Source: Sipunculus nudus
Lineage: Eukaryota; Annelida; Sipuncula; Golfingiida; Sipunculidae
NCBI GenBank assembly: GCA_026874595.1
Contig: CM049318.1
Coordinates: 34,183,956-34,247,955, forward strand
DNA length: 64,000 bases
Direction: 5' to 3'
Position numbers and translations under genes: made by a program. A model generated the notes under the pieces. It was not told the DNA's origin. It saw nothing but the letters and a program-made list of their open reading frames with translations, and did no database searches. Shown piece by piece: positions 12,044 through 24,004 of this stretch (position 1 is the first letter of the stretch; every line of letters begins with the position of its first letter).

Positions 12044-13450
12044 GTATGTTCAGGTATATGTGGATATAACGTCTCACTTTCACTAATTTATCATAGTTTA
12101 ATATGTTAACCTCAACGTGGTTACAAGTCATACTCTTCTTGTATTTATACAATTTATATATGTTGGCACGGAGGACAGATTGAAAAAGGAAGGCAGACAT
12201 GATGATTGATAAAACTGACCTTGCGTTTCATTAAATATCAGTAACTCTTATCCTTAATATTAATGCATTATAATGAAAAAGTAACTTTTAGGGTCGGAGG
12301 GTAAGTGTGTCTGTCTTTTTGAAGTACCTATTCCGATGTCTGATTTCTGCTAACTATAGGTAATCCCTGAACATTTCTAAACAAATGGGCCCTGTTTATG
12401 ATATGCGGAATCAAATAATCAAAACATGTGGAACATGCGGAATCACTCAAAACACATCCAGCTAGGACATCTGGTGGCAATTCAGAGTTTCGTAAATGCG
12501 TTGTGCAAATAGTGATCATTGCAAACAGGCAACAAACCACCTTTTGTGACATGTTATTTTTTTCGTGTGTCAATATTGCGCTGTTTACTAACAGCCTAAA
12601 GATAAACAAATTACGTTAATAACTGAGGCATTAAATGAACCTTACCTGACAGAAATTACCTAGATGTCATTTAGATGGATAGAGAGTGAGCCAGAAATCA
12701 CTTGACTTTAGAATGGAATGGTAGTAGATTAGCTGAATTTAACAGGTCATGTTTAACTGTTTGAATAAGATAAGTCAAAGACTGCACAGTTGGTACAAAC
12801 AATACGAAATAGTGGACACAGGTATGTACAATAAAGGGGAATTTCCTTTCCACTGTAAGTCCCATAATAGAACGTGATTCTAAATTTGCTTGTTAGGTAG
12901 GTGTCATATTAAGGAAATAGATATCTATATATCATTACATAAATACACAGTATAAAGAGTACAAATGTATAGGTAACCTTTCTTTAACAATTATTATGAA
13001 AGCAGTCATCTGTTTCATAGTTTTAAACTTAAGAGTTACCGCAATAACTTTTACGTAAAGCAGTTTTATAGTTGGTTGACTATCATCCAAATGTGTGTGT
13101 TCCAAAACATTCTTTATTTTGTTAAAGTAAACTTAATTTTTCACACCTATGGGAATGATGATCTTTTCATCTATCTTTAAACTATGTCTATCCTTTAAAA
13201 TATGCAAATCGGTGCGTTACAGGTCTCCTAAACCCCAACACCACTCTATCGAGACATTCTACAAACTTTTTTTTCTACAATTACTTCCTTCATTCTGGCA
13301 GAAATATCGCCCCAGGAAAAGGAACAGGAACGTCTTCAAATCAACCATAAGTTTCACAACCAATGTATGTCGTACAAATTTCAAATAAACAGTTCCAATG
13401 TAAGAAGCATATAAAATCGTCTTAAAAGACAAAAAAAAGTATTTACTTGA
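12044..13450 (+). other. intron, no other feature seen
   Basis: AT-rich intronic DNA between the blade 5 exon and the plus-strand LINE relic. Short open frames here show no family resemblance. Confidence 0.55.
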
Positions 13451-14862
13451 TTAAGTATTATAAAACGTGGATCACTTTCATTCAGGAGACGCACACCAAG
13501 CCTCAGGATGACAATGTGTGGTCTTACGAATGGAGATCCAAAACATTGTACTGGCACGGATCAAGAAATAGTGTAGGGGTAGCCATATTGTGGCCAGAAA
13601 CCTCTAAATAACTAACATTCTTTAGATCAAAATGGCAGGTTCATTCTGATCAATTGCAAAATAAAAGATACAGAATTTTTACGTAACAATGTTTGTTTTC
13701 CGACCAGAGGTCACCTTAGAGACCAAATAAAATTCATCCAAACATTGATGGAATGGTTAAATCGATATATTGATAAAAGGTGATAATTGGAGGTGATTTT
13801 AATATTATCATGATTCCAAAATTGATCAAACGGGCTCCGGCCATGAAAAAGTAAGCCAGTCGGCTTCTGAATAACTTAGTGTAATGAAGGATTATTATTA
13901 ATTCAATGCCTGGAGGGTTTCTTGATCCAAATAAAATGGATATAAAAGAGTACAATATAATCCGCATATTGCATCTCGATTAGACTATATCCTGGTCTCA
14001 GACTCTATTATGCCTTATATTAAATCCTCTGTTATAAAACCAACAACTATATCCGATCACAGTATAATAGTCATTTCAGTAGAGGGTGACATTTGTCATC
14101 CAAGACGGGCGGGATACAGGAATTTTAAAAATGAATTGCTTCAAGATGTAGAATATGTTCATGTAATAAAAACACTGTTGACTGATTTGAAAATTTAACA
14201 TAAAAACTTGAATGTATACATACCTTTCAGGACACTGTGAAATTTGAAATTAGAGGATATACAATTTAATATTCAAAAAGACGGAGGAGAGTTAAACCAC
14301 AGATGGATTATGAGTTAAATAAAGAATTATATTGATTAATTGATCAAATATATGAGTTTCCATATGACAAAAATTTCATGACAAAAATGATTGAACTGTC
14401 AAACACGATTAGAAGGATTGATAGATTCAAAACAAGAGGAAACCGATCCGTTAAAGACAGCGGTGGTATGAGGATGGTGAAAAAAATTCGAACTTTTCTT
14501 TTTTAGAAAGTAGGGACTACACTTTTCTGTAATCGAAAAGAACGGAAAACTAACCAGTAACTAATCAGAAATACTACAGGACAAGAGGAATTTAATTGCA
14601 ATTTATACAAATCTAAATGTAACAAAAACACAGACAGACGATTGTCCATTTTTCAATCAAACCTACACTCCGAAATTAAACTCTTCTGAAATAAACGAAA
14701 TCAATAAACTGCTAACCCTTCATGAATTTCTTAAATGATTAAAACAACTTAGGCGAAATAAAAGTCCGGGTTAAGATGGTTTTAAGTCGGAGTTGTATTT
14801 TTTAGGGAGAGGGCAATATTTCGGAGATATTTTATCAATGTGTAAAATACTGTTATGATGTA

Positions 14863-14910
<48 letters not shown>

Positions 14911-15030
14911 AAGAAAAACGAGGAATAACATCCCTACTACCCAAAACAAGATAAAGACTTGGACCAAAAAAATTGTTGCGGCCTATATCCTTGCTTCCTT
15001 GATTTAAACTATACCTAACAAAATTTATAC
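13450..15030 (+). mobile_element. Tx1/L1-like LINE relic, endonuclease region
   Basis: Degenerate plus-strand sequence reads in shifting frames as the N-terminal apurinic-type endonuclease of a LINE: RNSVGVAILWPETS (about 13570), KVIIGGDFNI (13780), then LDYILVSDSIMPYIKSS and TISDHSIIVIS (13975-14080), which match the GDFN and SDH catalytic motifs of the family. It goes on to ITSLLPKT and LRPISLL near 14930-15000, the start of the reverse transcriptase, and then fades. It has many stops and is broken by a (CT)n run at 14866-14908. Confidence 0.75.
14866..14908. repeat. (CT)n microsatellite
   Basis: A pure CT run of about 43 bp inside the LINE relic; its reverse translation is an RERERE artefact. 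Confidence 0.95.
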
Positions 15031-15561
15031 ATCCTTGTCACGAAATAGATCGTGTCATTGAGCTTAATTTTAAATTCTCGGGTTAACTGTACCGGACTAG
15101 CTGTGGATTTGTATTTGTTGAGCTAGAATTGACGCGACGTTCAGGACATTGTTTTCTTAAGCAATGGCAGTATTCAAAAATGGACAAAAGTGTTTAAATG
15201 AAAAAAAAATCTTACTTAATTTTCCTAACCTTACTCTGGAAATTCAAACCCAAAAAAAATCAGTAATGATCCAAGGGGTTGCATGATACTTTACATATGT
15301 TGTTTACTTGATAATTCTTTTGGTATAAACTTTGTTTGTTGTGTTACTAATAACATCATTCATGTTGTGTTTAACAGGGCGTAAAGGAGATATAATCTGA
15401 ATACGCAGGCATGGTAATACTGATATGGAATATCGATCTTGTTGGAGAAACATATGCTTCTTAAGGGACTGACATGAGTATACGTGGTTTATGCTATTTT
15501 CAAGTTTAATACCTGAGGAGGGTCTTTTGTTTAGTAATTTAATTATCATCAAGAAATCAGA

Positions 15562-15627
15562 TGTGCCTATATGGGTCCTTTTCTAGGGGACAGATCCAAA
15601 GTTACCTTCCGCAATCGTCAACCAAAT
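15562..15627 (+). repeat. 66-bp direct repeat, copy 1
   Basis: A 66-bp sequence beginning TGTGCCTATATGGGTCC is repeated at 16253-16318 with about two differences, 691 bp downstream. Confidence 0.9.
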
Positions 15628-16252
15628 TGTAATATTAAACATTACGTTCTTTCCTCTTTTTGATGTCGATGTTGAAAGAGAAAAAAAAATAGAAATAATA
15701 AATGTACTTATTGTCTGAGACGCCACAAAAGATGGAGGAGAGAAGAAAAAGAGAGAAAAACTTTAACGTAAAGCATGGTGGTTTGTCTTTGTGTCTTGTG
15801 CTGCTCCTGCCCCTGGAGGCGTTTAATTGCAATCCATGAATGCTACCTCCCGTTTGGATGCATTTCTTCTTTTGTGGCAATGTATCATTCGGAGGTACAG
15901 ACCTGGAAACTCCACATAGTCCTGTACGTTGGAAATGAGATGTGAGTCTCGTGTTTGGATTATCAGCTTCTAGGCACAATCAGCCACCAAAGTTTCACTA
16001 TCATAGTCATTATCTCTAGTCAAGCAAACAAAAATTTTCAGCTGTGGACTTTAAAGGGAGCTTTTTCCCGTCTTCAATTTCATGTGGAGCTAGCATACAT
16101 CACAATGGGGTACATGAAAGTTACCCTCGCCCTTCTAAGCACTGCGTTTTTGGAATGACCTTAGAGTCTTGCCTCAGGGATTGCATGTAGGACGCCTGTA
16201 AAGACGAATGATAATGATGATCATTTCCTGCAAACGTATGCCACTCACAAGC

Positions 16253-16318
16253 TGTGCCTATATGGGTCCTTTTCTAGGGGACAGATCCAAGGTTACCTTC
16301 CGCAATCGTCAACCAGAT
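16253..16318 (+). repeat. 66-bp direct repeat, copy 2
   Basis: Second copy of the repeat at 15562-15627, same orientation. The pair brackets about 625 bp with no recognised coding content. Confidence 0.9.
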
Positions 16319-17975
16319 CACAAGCTGGATCATATTCGTTTGAGGCGTTAACACCTACATGAGGTCACTCCTTTCTTTGCCTTGCAGACTGTTATACTGA
16401 TCACTCCCATAGTGCACAGCAAGTTGTGGATTTCTTCGAGAAAGGCACATCATGCAAAATACAAAACTACCGCCATCCCCTGCCCTAATACGACGAAACT
16501 GCATAACCAAGAGCTGAGTGCATACTTCCAGGAAACCGCACAACCTGTAACGGATGTTGGATGAACTTCTTGATGATCCAGTCTTGGACCACTTCCGATC
16601 CATCGTTACAGACGCTGCACACCCAGCCCTTTTCATAAGGGTGAAATCTCAACATGACTGGTTCAAAACTAATGTTGAGGAACTCTCGCTTGTATTGCTG
16701 TAAGACGTGCTGCTAGACTTCATAATTGGCGCTGCTCCGCCAAAGTGAATAAACTAGATCGAAAGAAGTCAAAGAACACCAGTTTAGCAATGTACTGATT
16801 TGGATTTGTATTCGCATAAATTACGTGCTTCAGCAGGCAACAAGGTTGGTTTTATTGCAGATTTTACAGCAGCTCAAAGCAATTCACTAAACAAGACGTT
16901 CATCCTGACACTCTGGCACTAGAAAATTAAGCTCCAATACCTAGGCTCTTCAGGTGACAACGTCTTCCGCATGTAAAACGAGCCGAACGTGCTCATCGGT
17001 AAGGTAAGACCCCTAAGGCTTCACACCTCGATACATTGGAACAGAGACGCTTGGAACAAGGAGATTGTGGCTAGCAGAGGCAGAATTGCACCTAAAAGGT
17101 GGACTATTCGACTGACTAATCTCGTAAATTCATGTGGAAATAGAAGGTATGGCGAGGGTGCCCGAGGTGACATTGAGGCACCAGCGTGCATATGGGCGTT
17201 CATGGCGAGCGTGCATGTGACTGTGTCCGGGTGAGCGACTGAGAAGAAGGATAAGGTACAGTGCGCCCATGCAGCATATAACTAGGGGAAATCTTTAGTA
17301 AGACACCAAGAATACAAAGAGGCAGTGTATAGGCCCTGAAAAGAGTAATTGAGTATGCTAGAGAATGCAGCTGGTCTCGATGGAAAACCTGAGGCTTTAT
17401 AACAAAACACAGAGTGCACATAGAACGTATGTGAGAACCTGAATCTGTTGTGTAGTCGGTTACTGCTAATATTTAAGCGATTATATATACTCTTTCACAA
17501 GGTTGTAATTTTTGTTGTGTCACTGCACACAGGTGGGGTTTTCCTACCCAAATTTGGTGAAGACTTCATATGGTAACAGGGTCGGAAACAAAGCCTAAGC
17601 GGGGATTGTCTCATATCCTATGGTTCAGCACGTTTTATGATGGCCGGAATGACTTTACCACATCCACCAAACTATTTTCGAGTCACACCCCAGAAAGAAG
17701 TGTCCACGCCGTACCATGGAAGCCCCTTAACATCACTTCTCAGTTTGGTGTCTTGATAGGACATGTTTTCTCCCAGAAATGTACTGGTACAACTAAAAAA
17801 AACTATAATTAGTACTACCAGCAAAGAGTTGAAATAAGCTCTTCCTGGTGAGATAATTCCACAAAAGGGACACGGGTGCATTGCAATAATATTGATCAAT
17901 GTATTATCAGTAAACTATATACATGTAAATCAAATGCTTCCTTTAATTTACTAAAAGTAAACACAAATACTTCAG
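16319..17975 (+). other. intron with unclassified, higher-GC stretch
   Basis: About 16380-17250 is less AT-rich than the surrounding intron and has short open frames in both directions (for example LHNQELSAYFQETAQPVTD at 16500-16560), suggesting an old transposon or processed sequence. I recognise no family motif and find no intact frame. Confidence 0.4.
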
Positions 17976-18108
17976 GGTTATCTTGCATGGACGGAGACTG
18001 GCCCTACAACAATCGTGTGGGCTATAAATGATAACGGCATTATGCCTACCGGTCGCCATGAGTACACTGATCCTTCCTTTACACATCGGCGGCCAAGGCA
18101 GACTTTTC
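17976..18108 (+). CDS. LDLR class B propeller exon, blade 6
   Basis: Acceptor ACTTCAG (ends 17975); encodes GYLAWTETGPTTIVWAINDN, the sixth propeller blade with YLAWTE in place of YWTD, followed by a RRPRQTF tail. The proposed end uses donor GTTTAG at 18109, which is weak, but it gives 133 nt, phase 0 to phase 1, and joins the next exon as RPRQTF-L-HGPCEQ, exactly the proline/glutamine link that precedes an EGF cap in this family. A GTCGCC site near 18051 is an alternative in the same phase but would drop the link. The boundary is therefore less sure than the exon. Confidence 0.75.
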
Positions 18109-18886
18109 GTTTAGTCTTGCTTTAAAGTCCAACGTTTTTCATTTTTGTGGATATTGTTTGCCAACATTCGATGTTTTGAAAAAAGGCAGCCAGCCTTGGG
18201 CAGTTTTAGAAATAAATAAAAAATTCAAAATACATTAGATACCATGACGCTCTCAAGTTTACAAAGATGTCAAGTAATACAGGAATTTAAGGATACTTTA
18301 GTTAATAGGGTATTCATTTTCCTTTGATTTTTTTACATCTTTTTTTAACTTTGCCACCATGTTCAGAGTGGTTCCCACAAAATAAAAAATGTACATATTA
18401 TAACTAATGTATAAACTCGTGAATTTATTTATCAGTATTACATAAATATTATTATAAATATATAGCGTCATAAAAATTATTTTAAAATTTTCATTTGGGG
18501 GTTTTAACTGCTACAGATAAGCAAACATGGCAGCGTTTTCCCTGCACTGGGACCAGGCATCCTAAGATTTAATGTTAAGATTTTATGTTTGTTATATCAG
18601 TCATTATAGTGTTCTCCATTTAAAAATGATCTTGACCTACCAATTAGATAATAATGTATGTTACTGTTTGTTATATTGGTTTCATAAAAAAGGCAGTACT
18701 TATAATTAATATGAACATGGAATATGATTATGGTTGCAATATGTTTTTGATAAGGATGTAAAGAATATAATACTCAATTTTTATTTCAATAAGACGAGCT
18801 GGCTTTGAGAGTGTAATAAGGATAATTGACATGCTTTTGAAAACCGACTAATGGATAAATAAATATATTTTACTGTATTGGTAAAG

Positions 18887-19015
18887 TCCATGGACCTTGT
18901 GAGCAGCCTGGTAACGGCGGGTGTGATCAGTTCTGTTTCGCCAGGTCTTCCACCATGAGGGTCTGCAGATGCGGCACAGGCTTCACGTTAAAGAGTGATG
19001 GCTATTCGTGTACTT
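18887..19015 (+). CDS. EGF-like exon closing the propeller
   Basis: Acceptor GGTAAAG (ends 18886), donor GTAAG (from 19016); 129 nt, phase 1 to phase 1. It encodes an LRP-type EGF module: GPCEQPGNGGCDQFC, then CRCGTGF and YSC, with cysteine spacing C-x7-C-x3-C-x9-C-x-C-x12-C. The GNGGCDQFC stretch is the hallmark of the EGF module that packs under a YWTD propeller. It ends in phase 1, matching the sushi exon that follows. Confidence 0.9.
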
Positions 19016-19123
19016 GTAAGTTAAGAAAAAGCTCTAATAGTAGACGTCATTCCGTTCTTTTAAAATATTTTATTTGAATCATGTGAGGCTCATTGGATGG
19101 AAACAAGATCGCTCACAATACTC

Positions 19124-19125
19124 TT

Positions 19126-19182
<57 letters not shown>

Positions 19183-19190
19183 AGTAATAG
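19124..19190. repeat. (ATT)n microsatellite
   Basis: Trinucleotide ATT run followed by interrupted TAA/ATC repeats to about 19240. It translates as poly-Leu/Ile, which is not a gene. Confidence 0.95.
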
Positions 19191-19648
19191 TAATAATAAT
19201 CATCATCATAATAATAAGAACATTATTATTATTATTAACAACAGTTAATTATACCATTGTCTGTCTCCGTTTGAATCTTTATGGTTATTATGAGATCAAG
19301 TATTGTGTAAAAACACTTGTAAAAAAATATTGTCCATGAATTTTAGATTTGTATGTTACTCTATTTTGTTATTAATAAAATATAAAGAATCGTTCCTGCT
19401 CACACCATTTTTACTATTACATTCTGGCTAATCAAATGTTTCATAGTAATGGAGAGCTGGATCTCTACTTTTGTTGTTACAGGTTATAGCAGGCTTACGC
19501 ACACACGTCATCAAATATGTATGGGTTTTTTCTTCAGTTTGAAAAAAAAACTAACAATTGCATTGATTCGAAACGTATGTTTTTTTCTTCAGAGCCTGTC
19601 CAAGTCTGCCAACATCAATTGATAACGGCCGTACATCTTGTACGTATA

Positions 19649-19673
19649 GGGTGGGGGGGGGGGGGGGGGGGGT
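19649..19673. repeat. poly-G run
   Basis: Long G homopolymer with one early interruption. Other homopolymers: C at about 26859, G at 38516-38529, G at 45345-45360, C at about 63969. Confidence 0.9.
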
Positions 19674-20059
19674 TGGCTCCAGGTTCGTCATAACCAAATG
19701 TTATGTATTATTAAGCGCACCACCATATCTTTGCATTGAAAGGGGTATTTTTTCTCTTTGAGGTGGCCTTGACGTTACCTTTCAATGTCAAGTTGAAATA
19801 TGACCATTGGACATCCTTTGTTTGTCACCGCTATGGCACTCGAAATACATGTATTTTTGTTTAGTTAATTTTAATAGAAGTGACTCCCTCCTACTGACTA
19901 ACTTTTGAGTGACCTTGACATTAATTTACATCATTTATAGGCACATTTCCATTTGCTCTCAAAGGGATGTCCGAGCATCCAAGTCAAATTTTAGCTCAGC
20001 TGACTGAAAGTCCAGGTTCCCCAAGTCTCCCCATTAAGCATGCCGAACGTGAAAAAATT

Positions 20060-20135
20060 TCGCCGCCTCGGCTGAGATTCGAACTCCTGGTTGTAAGTCC
20101 TGCGCTCTACCCCTGAGCCAGAAAAGCCGGTAGGT
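20060..20135 (-). repeat. tRNA-derived SINE head, reverse orientation
   Basis: On the minus strand this reads TGGCTCAGGGGTAGAGCG, a good RNA polymerase III A box, and about 30 bases later AGTTCGAATCTC, a B box. A complete tRNA cloverleaf is not present, so this is a tRNA-related SINE rather than a tRNA gene. A diverged relative lies at 35280-35345. Adjacent sequence from about 19960 may belong to the SINE body. Confidence 0.65.
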
Positions 20136-20204
20136 TTTTACTGTTTGAAAAGAAGACTTGGAAATTTTACATATTTATATATCGACGATTTATCTTGTGT
20201 TCAG

Positions 20205-20381
20205 TGACAGGGTGTCCGGAACTGGCCTACCTGACCCATGGTTACTGGGACTGTCCTAACGGAACTAGGTTTAAATCTACCTGCAAAGCTAAATGTTCTG
20301 AAGGGCATAAATTACTTGGAGATGCCGGCGCCACATGTGGAAATGACGGTTCCTGGATATCTTACGAGACCTCGTGCACGG
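20205..20381 (+). CDS. sushi/CCP exon 1
   Basis: Acceptor GTGTTCAG (ends 20204), donor GTAAG (from 20382); 177 nt, phase 1 to phase 1. It encodes one sushi (complement control protein) module with six cysteines: GCPELAYLTHGYWDC, STCKAKC, ATCGNDGSW and SC. The GxW near the end and the spacing fit the family; the extra cysteine pair resembles sushi modules of selectin/polydom type. It is one of three near-identical exons in tandem and directly follows the EGF module in frame. Such modules bind ligands extracellularly. Confidence 0.9.
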
Positions 20382-22195
20382 GTAAGACATTTACTTTTTC
20401 ATAGGAGCAGCGCGAGGATACATTTCACAATTCTCATAAATTTCCTACATACATGGGGTGCGTTGACAATTTGAATATGTAGCTAAGGAAACGTTGGAGG
20501 CACCATCTTAGATTGTACGATTTGTTAGTTCCCTGCAGATCTTAATCAAATTGGATGATGCTTGAAATTGGTAGATGGCACGGCTGTATAGCAAATTAAA
20601 GCAGGTGGATCTTACTTTATTCCAGGCTGTGTTTCTTTAAAAAAAGTCTAAGCTAAATTTATTGTTGGTACTTAAGTGCTGAAACTGGATATTTTTGCTA
20701 GAAAACCGTTCTTTGATAGGAAAAAACTGTCATTTGGTTGACGTTTTCGTATTGTTGGATACACCAAAGATCAATAATTTTATTTAAAAGGAGATTATAT
20801 TCGCTTGCAAAATCTTGTTTATGGTAGAAGTGCTTGACCTTTCTTACATTTGAACGGTAAAGTTTAGTAATAGGAAGGCCACTTAATGAGGTTCCATTTT
20901 CTTTTTGAGATGGAGATTTAATGTCTTCCTGCTCTTGCAACAATTTAGTGACCTCCAACAGTTTTGATAAACCAGAAGCCTACCTTTTTTGGAGGGGAAC
21001 CAATGTGCCAACACTAATTTAGCACAACTAATTGCTATGTATTATTAAGCGCACCACTTGATCTTTGCACTAAAGGGGTTATGTTTTCTCTCTGAGGTCA
21101 CCTTGACGTTACTTTCCAATGTTAAGTTCAAATATGGGCATAAGGCATCCTTTGCTTGTCGCCGCTATGGCACTCGGAGTATTTGTGTTTAGTTAATTTT
21201 ATTGGAACGGCAACATTCTCCAACTGACTAACTTTTGATTGACCATAACATTACATTGCAAAATTTAGAGGCACATTTCCATTTGCTATGGCAGAGATGT
21301 CTAGGCATTCAAGTCAAGTATTCTTATATACCGAAATACACCAAAGCTTATCAACATTTTCTGAAATAAGTTCACTTGGACCTATTTTGCTATGAATCTA
21401 GTTATTCAGCTTTACTGTAGCAATGTCCACTATATCCAATATATAAGTCTGACTATGTCACAAGGGTACGTCCTCCCTGTATTTAGACTAGATTGTTTCC
21501 CCTATTTCATACAAATAAATAATTCAGCAAGATTTTTACACCAGAAAATCCTCACGTGTGAATTTAGCCATGAGATGTTTCCTCATAATACGCCATGTTA
21601 AAAATATAATGAGTAAAACCTTAGATTCGAAAAGATAAATTTGGTAAATTAGAAAGAATGCACCCTATGTTTGAATAACTGTTATATTTAATGATAAAAT
21701 GAAAAAGAACAAATCTAAAATACGTTAAAATATAAAGTTGAGATTAAAGAAAAGGACTACGTGACGCTTCAACTTGCCCCAAAGTCATCATTAATCTAAA
21801 ATCATACGGCTATGCACTTCATGAGAGGGAACTGGTATCAATAAGACACTCTAAAATATGTTTTGTCCAGGTTACGAAAGGGGTAAAAATATAAGCGGAA
21901 AAGCTTATTGAATATTCATGTCATTCTATAATGAATCTGGAGTACCTATATGCGTGGAGGCACCTACGTGAGATGTTAAGCTTATGTCTTTTGATGATTT
22001 TTTCCTTTTCCGCTCATTCATCTCTATCATTGTGTATAGAACTTTCCTTTAAAATGTACATAATAATTCTGAGATAGTAAAGATGAGTGTCTCGTCATAT
22101 TGAATTGTTTCACCTTTTTAATGGTATAGTAAGGGATTTACTGTATAAAAAGAAGACTGATATATTTATACATTGACAATATATGTTATATTCAG

Positions 22196-22372
22196 TGATA
22201 GAGTGTCCGGAATTTGCCTCCCTGACCAACGGTTACTGGGACTGTCCTAACGGAACTACGTATAATTCCACCTGCAAAGCTAAATGTTCTGAAGGACATA
22301 AGTTACATGGAGATGCCACGGCCACATGTGTATATGACGGTTCCTGGATATCATAGGGGACCTCATGCGCGG
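22196..22372 (+). pseudogene. sushi/CCP exon 2, with in-frame stop
   Basis: Same length, phase (1-1) and splice-site context as sushi exon 1 (acceptor TATTCAG, donor GTGAG), so it is clearly a duplicate. The codon at 22354-22356 is TAG where the sister exons have TAC (Tyr), giving WIS-stop. All six cysteine codons remain. If included, it would end the protein before the membrane and protease parts. Because the exon is symmetric (177 nt, phase 1-1), skipping it keeps the frame from sushi 1 to sushi 3. It may be a dying exon, a regulated poison exon, or an assembly/allele error. Confidence 0.85.
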
Positions 22373-23827
22373 GTGAGTTAAAAAAAACTGTTATTACTGT
22401 ATTGCATGATACACTTAAGACCAATATATACTTTAAATGGAGATTATCTCGACTTGAAAAATCTTGTAAATGGGAGAAGTGCTTGTACTTTCCTACATTT
22501 GAACTGTAAAGATAAATAAGAGGACGGTCACTAAGTGAGGTTCCATATTCTTACTGAGATCGAGATTAAATGTCTTCCTGCTCTTGCAGCATTTTTGTGA
22601 CCTCCAACAGTTTTGATGGCCCAGAGCCCTACCCTTTTTTCTGGGACCAATGTAGGACCACTTTCTCTCTTTAGCACAACCAATTGCTATGTAGTATTAG
22701 GCGTTTTTTTTCTCTCTCTCTCTTAGGTGACCTTGATGTTACCTTTCAATCTCATGTTCGAATATGGGCATATGGCATTCTTTGCTTGTCGCCGCTATGC
22801 ACACCGGAGTATTTGTGTTTAGTTTATTTTATTGGAACAGCGACATCCTACAACCGACCAACTTTTTAGTGACCTTGACATTAATTTGCATGATTGAGAG
22901 GCACATTTCCATTTGCTATGACAGGGATGTTTGGACATTAAAGTAAATTTTCTGATTTACCGGAAATACTCGAAAGCAAGTTAACATTTTTTTCTGAGAT
23001 GAGGTTACTTGGACCTATTTTGTCATGAAAATAGTAATTCAGCTTTACTGTAGCAGTGTCCAATGTGATAACGGTCAGAATTACACCAAACCAAACAGTC
23101 TTGATATATTACCAGAGTACGACCTACCTGTATTTAGACTAGATTTCGGACAGATCGACCCTCTTTCTTTACACAATTTCATATTAATAACTCACTAAGC
23201 AAGATTTTCATAATAGCAAATACTCATGTATGAATTTATTTATGATAGTTTTTTTGTCATAATACGCCATATGAAAAATATATTGAGAAAGACCTTAGAT
23301 TCGAAACAATAAAAAGACCAGGAACAAACCAAAAATTCGTTAAAATATGACGTTAAGATTTAAGAAAAGGACTATGAAATGCTTCAGCTTCACTAAAGTC
23401 ATCAATTATCTGAAATCATACGGCTCTGTACTTCATACGAGGGAACTGGCATCAAAAGCCTTAATCTATAATAATTTTTTCTGGACTTAGGAAGGGGTAA
23501 AAGTATAAGTTGAAAAGCTTGTTGAATATTCATTTCATTTTTCTATTAAGGACATTGAATCTCGAGTAGCCTTTTGCATTGAGGCAACATTGTAAGGTGT
23601 TAAACTTTTGTCATTTGGTGAATTTATCCTTTTCGACTCATTCATCTCTGATGTTTGATACAGTACGTTCCTTTTACATGTACATAAACACTCTCAGATA
23701 GAATAGTGAGAGTTTATATATTGAATTAATACACTTTTTTATGGTATAGTAAAGGAGTTTACTGTTTGAAAAGATGACCTGAAAATCTGATATATATTCA
23801 TGTATTGACAATATATGTTGTATTCAG

Positions 23828-24004
23828 TGATACAATGTCCGGAACTTGCCTCTCTGACCAACGGTTACTGGGACTGTCCTAACGGAACTAGGTTTAATTC
23901 CACTTGCAAAGCTAAATGTTCTGACGGACATAAGTTACATGGAGATGCCTCGGCCATATGTGGAAATGATGGTTTCTGGATATCATACGAGAACTCATGC
24001 ACGG
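23828..24004 (+). CDS. sushi/CCP exon 3
   Basis: Acceptor TATTCAG (ends 23827), donor GTAAG (from 24005); 177 nt, phase 1-1, open throughout. It encodes QCPELASLTNGYWDC and ends YENSC, with the same six-cysteine pattern as sushi exon 1. It is 1632 bp after sushi exon 2, and the introns are duplicated as well. Its last base can join the transmembrane exon at 30385 to give an Ala codon. Confidence 0.9.

Noticed and set aside
14782-14967. Frame with RERERERE (also at 40003-40281)
   Set aside because: Reverse translation of CT microsatellites.
19097-19339. Poly-leucine/isoleucine 'membrane protein' frame
   Set aside because: It is a translated ATT/ATC microsatellite.
20060-20135. Possible tRNA gene on the minus strand
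   Set aside because: A and B boxes are present but there is no complete cloverleaf with acceptor stem; a SINE fits better.
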